From the NCBI GenBank assembly GCA_900759575.1, contig CAAEVU010000053.1, positions 1 to 21,783 of the forward strand: 21,783 bases of DNA. The letters run 5' to 3'. Positions within the stretch are counted from its first letter, which is position 1. Every line of letters begins with the position of its first letter. The stretch comes from Clostridia bacterium (lineage in GTDB: Bacteria; Bacillota; Clostridia; Oscillospirales; Acutalibacteraceae). The translations under genes were made by a program, and so were the position numbers. This document shows, one piece after another, positions 13,912-21,687 of the stretch. The notes below the pieces were generated by a model that was not told the origin of the DNA, ran no database searches, and was given only the letters and a program-made list of their open reading frames with translations.

Positions 13912-14484
13912 TTACTGCTTCACGTCAAAGGTGGGGTGAGCCAACATGTTCTTGAAATAGGACACCATCACTTCCGGATCTTCCTGGCAATCGTTTTGCA
14001 GCCATCGCAAAATGACCGCAATCAGACCGGCCTTAAAGAACGTGAAATAGTATTCAGTGGCGCTGTCCTCTACATGGATTTTGTGCATTATCGGGCGTAC
14101 GACCTGTTCCAGAAGCTGGGAAAAAGCCCAGTCCACCTGGCGCTGGGAGGTGCTTTGAACCAAATAGGCCCGGTAAAATAGTTGCTTTTCCCGGATGTGT
14201 TCCAGAACGAACGTTAAATTATCCATGGAAAAGGGGTGGTTGGCGTCGTAGGTTTCCGGGTTGAACCGCTTGAAAAGATTGGCGGCGATTTCCATTTCCA
14301 ACTCTTCCATGATTTCTCCAATGCCGTCATAGTGGCTGTAAAAGGTGGAGCGGTTGATCCCTGCCGTTTGGCATACTTCGCTTACGGTAATATCCAAGAT
14401 GTCCTTGCGTTCGAGAGTGTCCAGCAACGCTTTCTTGATTCGTCCCCGGGTTTCTAGGGATCGCTGATTGTTTTTTGTGTTCAT
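13912..14484 (-). CDS. TetR family transcriptional regulator
   Basis: A 190-residue TetR-type repressor. The N-terminal DNA-binding domain has RGRIKKALLDTLERKDILDITVSEVCQTAGINRSTFYSHYDGIGEIM, with the TetR helix-turn-helix ending in STFYSHY. The C-terminal ligand domain is divergent, as is usual. The start at 14484 is preferred because GAGGGAG lies about 7 bases upstream; the ATG at 14499 would add five residues without a good site. It is divergent from the GPH transporter gene, its probable target. The HTH region is about half identical to that of the second TetR at 17068-17652, so the two look like paralogues. Confidence 0.92.
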   Translation of the reverse strand: MNTKNNQRSLETRGRIKKALLDTLERKDILDITVSEVCQTAGINRSTFYSHYDGIGEIMEELEMEIAANLFKRFNPETYDANHPFSMDNLTFVLEHIREKQLFYRAYLVQSTSQRQVDWAFSQLLEQVVRPIMHKIHVEDSATEYYFTFFKAGLIAVILRWLQNDCQEDPEVMVSYFKNMLAHPTFDVKQ

Positions 14485-14535
14485 ATTCTTCTCCCTCATT
14501 ATCCCAACACAATGCAGAATGGTTGTGGTGTACTT

Positions 14536-14564
14536 TGATGTCTGTCTTTATTATACTGACATCA
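14536..14564. promoter_or_regulatory. Candidate TetR operator over the GPH transporter promoter
   Basis: TGATGTC (14536-14542) and GACATCA (14558-14564) are perfect inverted 7-base arms spaced 15 bases apart. A TATACT -10-like box (14552-14557) sits between them, so bound TetR would cover the promoter. No convincing -35 box was found. Confidence 0.5.
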
Positions 14565-14610
14565 GATGAAAACAACAAGTGTTGCAATAATGAGTTGGGA
14601 GGTAAGTCAG

Positions 14611-16053
14611 ATGAAACGCATCTTGTTGCCCAAAAGCCTTTGTAAAGGTGAAAAAGTGGGAAAAGCAGAGCGGTATCTGGGCCATTTGGTGGGTCCGTTG
14701 GGATTTGGATTTCTTTCCATTATGGTCAACAGCTACTTGAATGTGTATTACACCGATGTTTGTGGGCTGGGACGTTTGTGGGACGGGTCGTTTATGAGTG
14801 TCTATCCCATTCTTGTGAAAATTTTGGATGTGTTCACCTATATTGCCGCAGGATGGCTTGTGGACCGTACTATGACAAAGCAGGGAAAAGCCCGTCCCTA
14901 CCTTTTGCTGAGCGCGGTGCTGCTTCCCCTGAGTGCCATGTTTTTGTTTCTGGTTCCCCAGACCAATGATGTTCTTACGGCGGCCGCGGTCCTTGCAAGC
15001 AATACCTTTTTCTTTGCCGTGGTTGTGACCCTCTATAGCACCGCCAGCACGCTGATGGTTCCTCTTTCTTCTGTGGATATCCAAGAGCGCAGTCAGCTTG
15101 CGGTGATTGTCAATTCCCAAGGTTTGATCACAGGAGTGATTGTTACAGTGATCTTTCCTGCCTTTATTTTGCCGGCAATCGGCGTGGACCAAGGCAGTTG
15201 GGTCACCGTGATGTTGCTTACGGCAATCTTTGCCGTGCCGCTGCTGGTGCTGCAATATTTGTTCACCCGGGAACGTGTCACGGAGCAGGAGCAGACTGCT
15301 GGAGAAACAAACCAGGGAAACAAGCTTTCCCTTCTGGAGCAGTTCCATTGCTGCAAAAAAAGCCAGATGTGGCTGCTTTTGATGCTCTATTTTGCTGTGT
15401 TGAGCCTTGCAAACGCCATCTCTTCTGCCGCCACATTTTACTATTGTAACTGGGTACTTGGCAGCTATAACGATGGGGTCACCCAGGTGATGTTTTATGC
15501 CATTGGCAACTTGCCCATGGGTATCGGCGTCTTTTTGTGCAACCCAATCTGCAAAAAGCTTGGCCGTACCAGGGCCATGGTTGGCGGACTGCTGCTGGCA
15601 TGTGTGGGATTGGCGCTGTGCATCATGTTCCCCACAAATTTGCTGCTAGTCCTTTCCGGCCAGTTTATCAAAGCCTGTGGGACGATTCCATCCGGGTATC
15701 TGGCAAGCGTCTTGCTCAGCGAAACAATGGACGATGTGCAGGAAAAAAGCGGGGTTCGCTGCGACGGATTCACTTCCTCCCTTTACAATTCCATTCTTAC
15801 CCTTACCGGAGGAATTGCCACCAGTATTTTAAACGCGGGCATGGCACTGTTCCATTACGTTGTGCCATCGGCTGAGACAGTGGTAATTCAGCCCCAAGGG
15901 TTGCAGGTGTTTTTTGTGTTCTGTCAAATGGGTGTTCCTCTTCTGGCGTACCCCCTTCTTGTCATCATTCTGAAGGTATTGGACAGAACCAAAGGAAAAA
16001 GCCATTCGTCCAGCTTGACAACGGTAAACAAGACCGCATCAAAGACCGTTTAG
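14611..16053 (+). CDS. GPH family (MelB-like) sugar:cation symporter
   Basis: A 480-residue membrane transporter with about 12 hydrophobic helices, of the glycoside-pentoside-hexuronide:cation symporter family in the MFS superfamily. Typical signs are the N-terminal YLGHLVGPLGFGFLSIMVNSYLNVYYTDVCG, the loop motif DRTMTKQGKARPYLL (conserved GK.RP element) after helix 2, and a central cytoplasmic loop near 230-260 (FTRERVTEQEQTAGETNQG). Members import oligosaccharides or glycosides with H+ or Na+. The substrate is unknown here. GGGAGG lies about 9 bases before the ATG at 14611. The frame opens 15 codons earlier at 14566, but that start lacks a ribosome site. It is divergent from a TetR regulator and followed by a strong terminator. 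Confidence 0.9.
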   Translation: MKRILLPKSLCKGEKVGKAERYLGHLVGPLGFGFLSIMVNSYLNVYYTDVCGLGRLWDGSFMSVYPILVKILDVFTYIAAGWLVDRTMTKQGKARPYLLLSAVLLPLSAMFLFLVPQTNDVLTAAAVLASNTFFFAVVVTLYSTASTLMVPLSSVDIQERSQLAVIVNSQGLITGVIVTVIFPAFILPAIGVDQGSWVTVMLLTAIFAVPLLVLQYLFTRERVTEQEQTAGETNQGNKLSLLEQFHCCKKSQMWLLLMLYFAVLSLANAISSAATFYYCNWVLGSYNDGVTQVMFYAIGNLPMGIGVFLCNPICKKLGRTRAMVGGLLLACVGLALCIMFPTNLLLVLSGQFIKACGTIPSGYLASVLLSETMDDVQEKSGVRCDGFTSSLYNSILTLTGGIATSILNAGMALFHYVVPSAETVVIQPQGLQVFFVFCQMGVPLLAYPLLVIILKVLDRTKGKSHSSSLTTVNKTASKTV

Positions 16054-16078
16054 GGAAAACCCTTACCAGGGGTAAAAG

Positions 16079-16112
16079 AAAAAAGGACCGGGAATCGTCC
16101 CAGTCCTTTTTT
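16079..16112. terminator. Bidirectional terminator between GPH transporter and GT8 genes
   Basis: AAAAAAGGAC-GGGA and TCCC-GTCCTTTTTT pair around a 4-base loop with one mismatch. T-runs occur on both strands. It ends the plus-strand transporter gene and the minus-strand TetR-GT8 unit. Confidence 0.9.
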
Positions 16113-16173
16113 CTTTGGGGAAAGTCTTTGTCAAAGATTCTCGGTATATGCCAGATATGCACCTGCAAAGATT

Positions 16174-17016
16174 TTACGGCTTCTCTTTTTTGGGAAAAAA
16201 CTGTTCTGCCAAATGCATATAGTGTAGATACAGCACTCCGAACCGGTGGCGGTAGTGGGCTTTCCAGGGCTTTTCCTTTCCGCAGAAATGAAGGATGGCA
16301 GTGTGCTCCATCACCCAGGGAAGACTGGCTTCCCCCAAGCTGCGCATAAAGTAGTTGCTGTAGTTCCGGGCATCGTAATTCCAAAGAACATCATCCAAGG
16401 GCAGAACACGGTTGCCGTACAAAGCGTTGAGAACGTCTTGGTCGGGCAATACCAGTTCTTGCCCGTGGTCTTTTACAAAGCGGAAAATCTCGTCCGGAAC
16501 GATTTCTTTCCGGCATCTTTGCAAGTCCATCAGCAGTACGCCGGAATTAAAATAATCCTGTTCCGTGCCCAGCCGCACCCGGTTCACATTGTTGGAAAGC
16601 TCGGTCTTGCCGGTGTGGGCGGCTGCTGCAAAAAGATTTCCGTGCAGATTCATTTCCCATAAAGGCGCAATGGAATTGATAATCAGAATATCCGGGTCCA
16701 AATACAATACCCGGTCCAACTCCTTGGGAAGAAGCTGGGCCGCCAGCAGCCGGTAATACATCTCTTGGGGATATTGCTTTGAGACCGGCGCCTCTGCAAA
16801 CAGCCCCTGATCCACCAACACAGGGGAAAGCTCATAGCCCATCCCTTTAAGGTCGCTTTCCAGCTTTGCCAGCGTATCTTGAGAAAATCCCCGGTGCAGC
16901 AAGAACACCCGGCAAGAAATGCCCGGATTGTTTATGGAAAGAGAAGACAGCATTACCTGTAGTTGGGGCAAATAATGCTCGTCCAAAGTGACCAGAAGAT
17001 TGACTGGTTGATTCAT
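16174..17016 (-). CDS. Glycosyltransferase family 8 protein
   Basis: A 280-residue GT-A fold, retaining glycosyltransferase. Visible family features are the N-terminal NLLVTLDEHYLPQLQVMLSSL, the metal-binding DxD in RVLYLDPDILI (Asp107/Asp109), YFNSGVLLMDL (155-165), LPDQDVLNALY (190-200) and the C-terminal HFCGKEKPW (243-251), the HxxGxxKPW signature. GT8 bacterial members add glucose or galactose to lipopolysaccharide, wall polymers or glycolipids. The acceptor is not known, and there is no membrane segment. The start has AGGAAGGG about 9 bases upstream. It lies 51 bases after a TetR gene on the same strand, probably one transcript. Confidence 0.93.
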   Translation of the reverse strand: MNQPVNLLVTLDEHYLPQLQVMLSSLSINNPGISCRVFLLHRGFSQDTLAKLESDLKGMGYELSPVLVDQGLFAEAPVSKQYPQEMYYRLLAAQLLPKELDRVLYLDPDILIINSIAPLWEMNLHGNLFAAAAHTGKTELSNNVNRVRLGTEQDYFNSGVLLMDLQRCRKEIVPDEIFRFVKDHGQELVLPDQDVLNALYGNRVLPLDDVLWNYDARNYSNYFMRSLGEASLPWVMEHTAILHFCGKEKPWKAHYRHRFGVLYLHYMHLAEQFFPKKEKP

Positions 17017-17067
17017 CCTGCAAATCCCTTCCTAAAAATAAATTGGAACATGTTTCCCGCTTGTTTT

Positions 17068-17652
17068 TCAATCGGTAAGGTCCAAAGCGCCGGCCAGACC
17101 GGAAACACATACCACACTCAAAACATCGGAAATTTCTTCCAAAGACTGGCTGCGGTCAGAGTTGAACCAGGTCTGGTAGACAGCGATCAACCCGGTGACC
17201 ATGTAATCGATGAGAATATCCATCTTTTTCTCATCATAGGGGATCTGCTGCAAAAAGGCTTCCCGGGATTTGACTTTGAGCAGGTCCACCAACTTGTAAG
17301 CCAAGGTTCCCTTGTCACGCATTTTAAACAGGTAACTGAAAAAATCCAAGTCGCTGCTGAAAATAGCGTTGAGCTTTTTGAAAATCCCATAGGGGTTTTG
17401 AATGTCCCGCCGGATATCTAGGTCTTGTATGGCCCAGTCACAGGCGCCGATCATTTCATTTTCAATTTCGTCGATCACTTGGTGAATCCCGTTGTAATAG
17501 TTGTAGAAGGTCTTTCGGTTGATGTCCGCTGTCTCTGCCACATCCTTCACGGTGATCTCGTCCAAGTCTTTTTCCGAAAGCAGTTGGGCAAGCGCGCGGC
17601 GGATGGCGCGCTTGGTTTTCAGAACGCGCCGGTCAGGCTTCTTTTCGCTCAT
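17068..17652 (-). CDS. TetR family transcriptional regulator, paralogue of the 13912-14484 protein
   Basis: A 194-residue TetR-type regulator. The helix-turn-helix spans LKTKRAIRRALAQLLSEKDLDEITVKDVAETADINRKTFYNYYNGIHQVIDEIE. The C-terminal domain is of the clostridial kind with an LDFFSYLFKMRDKG helix. The ATG at 17652 is chosen because AAGGAGGT lies 7 bases upstream; the longer frame starts at a TTG that overlaps this region. It is first in a unit with GT8 and divergent from the glucosyltransferase/PlsY-like pair, so it may control both directions. An exact 8-base repeat ATGTGGTA occurs twice in the gap (17715-17722, 17785-17792) and may be a half-site. Confidence 0.92.
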   Translation of the reverse strand: MSEKKPDRRVLKTKRAIRRALAQLLSEKDLDEITVKDVAETADINRKTFYNYYNGIHQVIDEIENEMIGACDWAIQDLDIRRDIQNPYGIFKKLNAIFSSDLDFFSYLFKMRDKGTLAYKLVDLLKVKSREAFLQQIPYDEKKMDILIDYMVTGLIAVYQTWFNSDRSQSLEEISDVLSVVCVSGLAGALDLTD

Positions 17653-17751
17653 ATAAAGACCTCCTTGGTACAATTTGACCTTGCTGTGTTGCTTATGTTA
17701 CAGAATTCCATAAAATGTGGTATTTTACACACTTTTATCCTGTTTTGTCCG

Positions 17752-17778
17752 TTGAAAACTCATCAGGTGTATTATAAT
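17752..17778 (+). promoter_or_regulatory. Candidate promoter of the glucosyltransferase/PlsY-like pair
   Basis: TTGAAA (17752-17757) and a perfect TATAAT (17773-17778) are present with a short 15-base spacer, which would make it weak or regulated. One ATGTGGTA repeat follows within ten bases. The stretch also holds CATATG and is AT-rich. Confidence 0.5.
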
Positions 17779-17838
17779 ATACATATGTGGTAAAAGTCAA
17801 CGTAGAAGAATTAACTTGGAGCTTTTGGGAGGCTTTCT

Positions 17839-18975
17839 ATGGAATCCGTCGTTCAAAGCCCGGTAGGAAATCCCCATGTCCTGTTGTTGAGCTGTGGGAC
17901 GGGGGAAGGTCATAACCGTGCCGCCAAGGCAATCGGGGAGGTCCTGACAGATAGGGGAATCCCATGGGCCATGGAGAATCCTCTTTCCTTGGATGGGAGA
18001 AAAGAAGGGGAACGGGTGGGTTCCGCCTACGTCCGGATGATTCAAAAGGTGCCCGGGGCTTTTAACGCCCTTTACAAAGCAGGGGATAAACTGAGCAGTC
18101 CGGATCGGTTGTCCCCGGTCTACTACGCCAACGCCCGCCATGCCAAAGAATTGGCGGCGTACATAGAGGAAAGCGGATTTACCCATGTGATTTGTACCCA
18201 TTTGTTTGCCATGGAGATGATGACGGCTCTCCGCCGGGAAAAGATCTGTAACTTGCCCTGTTATGGGGTACTAACCGATTATACATGTATTCCTTTTACA
18301 GAGGAGACCCGGTTGGATGGGTATTTCATCCCCCACAAGGCGTTGATGGGGGAGATGAAGAGCAAGGGATTTCCGGAGGATCGGATCTTCCCCACAGGGA
18401 TTCCCGTGTTGGAAAAGTTTGCTCATCCCACGGAAAAGGCTGTTGCCCGGAAGGAACTGTGCCTGCCTGTGGAGAGTACGGTGATCCTTCTCATGGGAGG
18501 CAGTGCCGGATGCGGCAAATTGGAGGACCTGTGCCGGGAACTTTTGGAGCAGCCCGGGGAAAAGGTGGTCTGTGCGCTTACAGGACGCAATGAAAAGGAA
18601 CGGGAGACTTTGGCTCGCCGTTTTGCCGGGGAGAGTTCCCTTCACCTTGTCCCCTATACGGAAAAAGTGGGACTGTACATGGCCGCGGCGGATGTAATGG
18701 TTACAAAGCCAGGTGGGCTTACCAGTACGGAAGCTGCGGTAATGGGGCTGCCTTTGGTGCACTTGCTGGTGTATTCCGCTTGCGAGGAAAGGAACATGGA
18801 CTTTTTCACTTCCAGGGGAATGTCTCTGAAAGCGAAGACACCCAAAGAGGCGGCACAAGCAGCAGATTATTTGGCGCACGATGAGGCGCTGGCAGAGGAA
18901 ATGGTAATGGCGCAGCGAGAGAACAGCAATCCTCGCGCAGGCGAAGAAATCGTGGAAAGGGTGATTGGATCGTGA
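17839..18975 (+). CDS. Diacylglycerol glucosyltransferase/MGDG-synthase-like GT28 family protein
   Basis: A 378-residue GT-B glycosyltransferase of the MGDG synthase/UgtP (GT28) type, which transfers a sugar from a UDP donor to diacylglycerol at the inner membrane face. Seen directly: the N-terminal VLLLSCGTGEGHNRAAKAI (14-32, family GxGHxxAA motif), the FTHVICTHLFA strand, VLTDYTCIPF, the glycine-rich LLMGGSAGCG (218-226) and the donor-binding VTKPGGLTSTEAAVMGLPLV (288-307). Length matches UgtP-like enzymes. There is no transmembrane helix, so it is a peripheral membrane protein. GGGAGG lies 6 bases before the ATG. Its stop overlaps the start of the PlsY-like gene by four bases, which indicates tight co-expression and a shared lipid role. 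The exact sugar and acceptor are inferred only. Confidence 0.9.
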   Translation: MESVVQSPVGNPHVLLLSCGTGEGHNRAAKAIGEVLTDRGIPWAMENPLSLDGRKEGERVGSAYVRMIQKVPGAFNALYKAGDKLSSPDRLSPVYYANARHAKELAAYIEESGFTHVICTHLFAMEMMTALRREKICNLPCYGVLTDYTCIPFTEETRLDGYFIPHKALMGEMKSKGFPEDRIFPTGIPVLEKFAHPTEKAVARKELCLPVESTVILLMGGSAGCGKLEDLCRELLEQPGEKVVCALTGRNEKERETLARRFAGESSLHLVPYTEKVGLYMAAADVMVTKPGGLTSTEAAVMGLPLVHLLVYSACEERNMDFFTSRGMSLKAKTPKEAAQAADYLAHDEALAEEMVMAQRENSNPRAGEEIVERVIGS

Positions 18976-19586
18976 CGCGGCCATTGATTTGGCCCTGGCT
19001 TCTGTGGATAGCAGGGGGATTTTTGCTGGGTGGAATGATGTTCAGCCAATGGGTGCCCCGACTTTTTGAAAAACGGGACGTTTTCCAGGATAGTGACGAT
19101 CACAATCCCGGGGCGGTCAATGTGTTTCTCCTTTGCGGCCCGGTACTGGGAATGGTCTGCCTGGTGCTGGATTTGCTCAAGGGGTTTGTGCCGGTGTATT
19201 TGGCCAAAGGAGATGTGGATTTCCGTTCTCTGCTCTTCGCCGGCGTGATCGCTGCGCCGGTGGTAGGCCATGCTGTGGGAGTGTTCAACAAGCTGCGGGG
19301 CGGAAAATGTATCTCTACCGCCTTTGGCGTGTTGCTGGCCCTGGTGCCGGAGTGTTGGGCGGTCTTTTTGCTGGCAGGGCTGTACATCCTGTTTTCCACT
19401 GTTTTGAAAATCTCCTCCATGACCAAACGCAGCATCTTGGTATTTACCCTTTTTGGAGCGGTTGCTTTCGGATATTTGGCGTTCACAGGGCAGCTTTCCT
19501 TTGCACTGGGGTGTGGGATTGTTTCCGCGGTGGCGGTGTTCCGCCATTGGAGAGCCTACCAGCAGTGTCCGGTATCTCAGAAATGA
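18972..19586 (+). CDS. PlsY-like membrane acyltransferase with altered motif 1
   Basis: A 204-residue integral membrane protein of the PlsY family, which acylates glycerol 3-phosphate from acyl-phosphate at the start of phospholipid synthesis. About five to six helices are visible. Motif 2 (DLLKGFVPVYLA, 67-78) and motif 3 (GHAVGVFNKLRGGKCIST, 99-116) are good matches. Motif 1 reads SDDHNPGAVNVF (41-52) where housekeeping PlsY has GSGNxGATNV, so the GSGN core is replaced by DDHN. It may be a clostridial paralogue with different acceptor or reduced acyl-phosphate use. It starts with GTG inside the GTGA overlap with the preceding glycosyltransferase gene, a translational coupling arrangement. 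Together they suggest glycolipid assembly. Confidence 0.85.
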   Translation: MTRPLIWPWLLWIAGGFLLGGMMFSQWVPRLFEKRDVFQDSDDHNPGAVNVFLLCGPVLGMVCLVLDLLKGFVPVYLAKGDVDFRSLLFAGVIAAPVVGHAVGVFNKLRGGKCISTAFGVLLALVPECWAVFLLAGLYILFSTVLKISSMTKRSILVFTLFGAVAFGYLAFTGQLSFALGCGIVSAVAVFRHWRAYQQCPVSQK

Positions 19587-19620
19587 AAAAGGACAGGGTG
19601 TAGGGCCCTGCCCTTTTCTT
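19587..19620 (+). terminator. First terminator after the PlsY-like gene
   Basis: AAAAGG-CAGGG and CCCTG-CCTTTT form a stem with one mismatch and a GTAGGG-type loop, followed by CTT. The hairpin starts immediately after the stop codon. Confidence 0.75.
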
Positions 19621-19626
19621 GTACCC

Positions 19627-19676
19627 AAAAAGCACCAAAGGTCGGGAACGTTCTCGGCCCTTGGTGCTTTTTTTAT
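19627..19676. terminator. Second, bidirectional terminator
   Basis: AAAAAGCACCAA and TTGGTGCTTTTT pair perfectly, extended inward by GGTCGGGAAC/GTTCTCGGCC with wobbles, giving a stem above 20 bp. T-runs on both strands end the PlsY-like unit and the minus-strand CorA gene. Confidence 0.93.
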
Positions 19677-19718
19677 AAGGTGTTGGATTCGGCTCTTGCG
19701 AAACTCCCTTCGGAAGCT

Positions 19719-20624
19719 TTACCAATGCTTTTTCCGGAAAAAGAAAATTTCAACCAGCAAAATCACCACACTTAGGAGAAAAATCCCGGGATAGGCCCAG
19801 GGGAGGGAAAGCTCCGGCATGTGGGTGAAATTCATGCCGTACCAACCGGTGATCAGCGTAAGGGGGAGAAAGATGGTGGTGACCACGGTGAGAAACTGCA
19901 TCACCCGATTTTGCTTTAGGTCGATTTTGGACTGGTAGATCTGGTGGAGCTGGAGGGAATACTCCCGTAGGGAAGCGGTTTGGCTGTGCAGCCGGCTGGC
20001 GCGGCGGGAAAACAATTCAAATCCACGGCAATCTTTTTTGGTGAACAACCCGTTTCGGTTGGAGGCCAGTGTGTCGCCCAATTCTTCCAGTTGGGAATAG
20101 TAAGCGGACAGTTTTAACAGCCCACGCCGGTAACGGTGCAGCTGATTCTCAAAATGTTGGGGTTCCTTTTGTGCCAGCAGTTGTTCCTCCAGTTCGTCCA
20201 GATGGGATTCCAAATGCTGTAGAAACGGAGCGTCCTCCTGAATGACCAGTTCCAAAAACTCCCGGAATAGCCCGATGGGATTGGATTCCAAACCGGGTTG
20301 TTGGGAAAGGCGTTGCAGCAGTTTTTCCACTTCGCCGGTATCGTCTACAAAAAAGAGACAATCCTGCGTCAGGCAAAAAGCGAAGGAAGTCCCGGGACTG
20401 AGCAGTCGTTCTTTATGGGGTATGAGCAGTGTGCCTGCTGCGCAGTTTTCCAAAAGTTCCGCTTTGCAGTTGTGCCCGTGGCGAAGACTGCGTTCCAAGA
20501 ACGGAGTGTTCAGGGAGGCCATCTGCTGTCCCAGCTCTTGCTGAGTGAGCAGTTCCACCCAGGGCGTTCCAGGCGACGGCTGGCCCTGTATCACTTTCAA
20601 GGTAGGTTTTAATTGATAGCGCAT
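19719..20624 (-). CDS. CorA family divalent metal ion channel
   Basis: A 301-residue CorA-type Mg2+ (or Co2+/Ni2+) channel, expected to act as a pentamer in the membrane. The N-terminal cytoplasmic alpha/beta domain covers about 1-110, then a long coiled stalk helix rich in Glu, Gln and Leu (HLESHLDELEEQLLAQKE; KQNRVMQFLTVVTTIF). Two C-terminal membrane helices lie near 243-262 and 277-296, with the signature GMN in GWYGMNFTHMP at 263-265. The basic tail FFRKKHW is typical. The ATG at 20624 is preferred because AAGGAGGA lies 7 bases upstream; the longer frame to 20681 has no such site. Selectivity cannot be read from sequence. It lies 109 bases after the EamA gene on the same strand. Confidence 0.94.
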   Translation of the reverse strand: MRYQLKPTLKVIQGQPSPGTPWVELLTQQELGQQMASLNTPFLERSLRHGHNCKAELLENCAAGTLLIPHKERLLSPGTSFAFCLTQDCLFFVDDTGEVEKLLQRLSQQPGLESNPIGLFREFLELVIQEDAPFLQHLESHLDELEEQLLAQKEPQHFENQLHRYRRGLLKLSAYYSQLEELGDTLASNRNGLFTKKDCRGFELFSRRASRLHSQTASLREYSLQLHQIYQSKIDLKQNRVMQFLTVVTTIFLPLTLITGWYGMNFTHMPELSLPWAYPGIFLLSVVILLVEIFFFRKKHW

Positions 20625-20733
20625 AGACGGTCCTCCTTGCGTTTCGATATGGGTTTCATGAGCTGGGGCAACCCCGTGCAATGGTTTTGCGGCTTGAGAA
20701 GTACGCCCTCAAAGGGATGGACTTGCAGGAACT

Positions 20734-21579
20734 TTATAGATTCAGCAGGACCAATGCTGCCAGGATCATCCCCATTGCGCCCAGTTGCCGGCGATTCAGG
20801 CGTTCTCCAAACACCAGAAAGCTTACCAGGCTGATGACCAGAATCACCCCCACGCTGTAAGACGGATAGACCAAAAACGCCGGAAGTTGGGTAAGGGCAG
20901 CCAAAAGCAACCGGGAAGAAAGAAAATTGGGAATGCCAACCAGCGCGCCGAATAGCAGGTCACGGCGGGTGAGAGGACGGCGTTCCCGTATCAGTAAGAT
21001 CAGGGTGAGTAAACCGGCAAACAGGAAAATGTAGAACACAAAAAGCCCGTCATCCTGCCGTTGTCCTACCTGGGTGAAAACTTTAGACATGCTGTCACTG
21101 GCGCCGTTGAGAAGGAGCGCCAGCACCAAAGGAATCAGATAGATGGATTTTGCCGATGGGGCAGTTTGTCCTTTTCCGGGAAGACCGTTCATCACCACAG
21201 CGGCTGCAACTGCCAGCAGGACGCCCACTCCTTGGACCAAGGTGGGGCGCTCCCCAAACAGTGCCACGGATAGAAGAATGGGGACCAATACCCCCAGTCT
21301 GGTAAAGACCGAGGAGAGAATGGCGCCATTCTTGTGGATGCTGTATCCATTTGCCGCCAAAGAGGAGAGATAAAAACAGCCTCCAATGGCGCCCAACCAC
21401 AGGGGATGCAGGTCCCCGTTGTATAAGGATTTGGGCTGCATGGTGATAAAAGCCAACAGGGCGCAGGTCACATAGTTGATAAAATAGACTCCATAGGCGT
21501 AGCTGGAATTCAAATATTTTAAGACGATGGCCAACACAGAACTGGCCAACACGGCCAAAATCAAAAACAGCACGTTCAC
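20734..21579 (-). CDS. EamA/DMT superfamily transporter
   Basis: A 281-residue membrane protein with about ten helices and an internal duplication typical of drug/metabolite transporters. The first half is roughly 1-133, with GAILSSVFTRLGVLVPILLSVALFGERPTLVQGVGVLLAVAAAVVM. The second is roughly 148-281 and ends in YPSYSVGVILVISLVSFLVFGERLNRRQLGAMGMILAALVLLNL. The repeated FGER element near the end of each half is the EamA hallmark. The substrate is unknown. The start is GTG: 21579 has AGAGGGG very close upstream, and a second in-frame GTG at 21573 would have better spacing, so the N-terminus is uncertain by two residues. A minus-strand TATAGT box lies at 21613-21618. Confidence 0.9.
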   Translation of the reverse strand: MNVLFLILAVLASSVLAIVLKYLNSSYAYGVYFINYVTCALLAFITMQPKSLYNGDLHPLWLGAIGGCFYLSSLAANGYSIHKNGAILSSVFTRLGVLVPILLSVALFGERPTLVQGVGVLLAVAAAVVMNGLPGKGQTAPSAKSIYLIPLVLALLLNGASDSMSKVFTQVGQRQDDGLFVFYIFLFAGLLTLILLIRERRPLTRRDLLFGALVGIPNFLSSRLLLAALTQLPAFLVYPSYSVGVILVISLVSFLVFGERLNRRQLGAMGMILAALVLLNL

Positions 21580-21687
21580 TTACCCCTCTCAATTTATCAA
21601 AACAACTTCTTTACTATACTCCTTTTTTGAGAAAAAACAAAGGGATACGCCTTAAAAATGGCTAGAATATGGGGGAGAAGGGGAAAA

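Noticed and set aside
8460..14522. A 17-base near-repeat AACACAATG(T/C)AGAATGG at 8460-8476 and 14506-14522
   Set aside because: One 16-of-17 match is about what chance predicts for a window of this size, and the two contexts (a gene tail and a promoter gap) have nothing in common.
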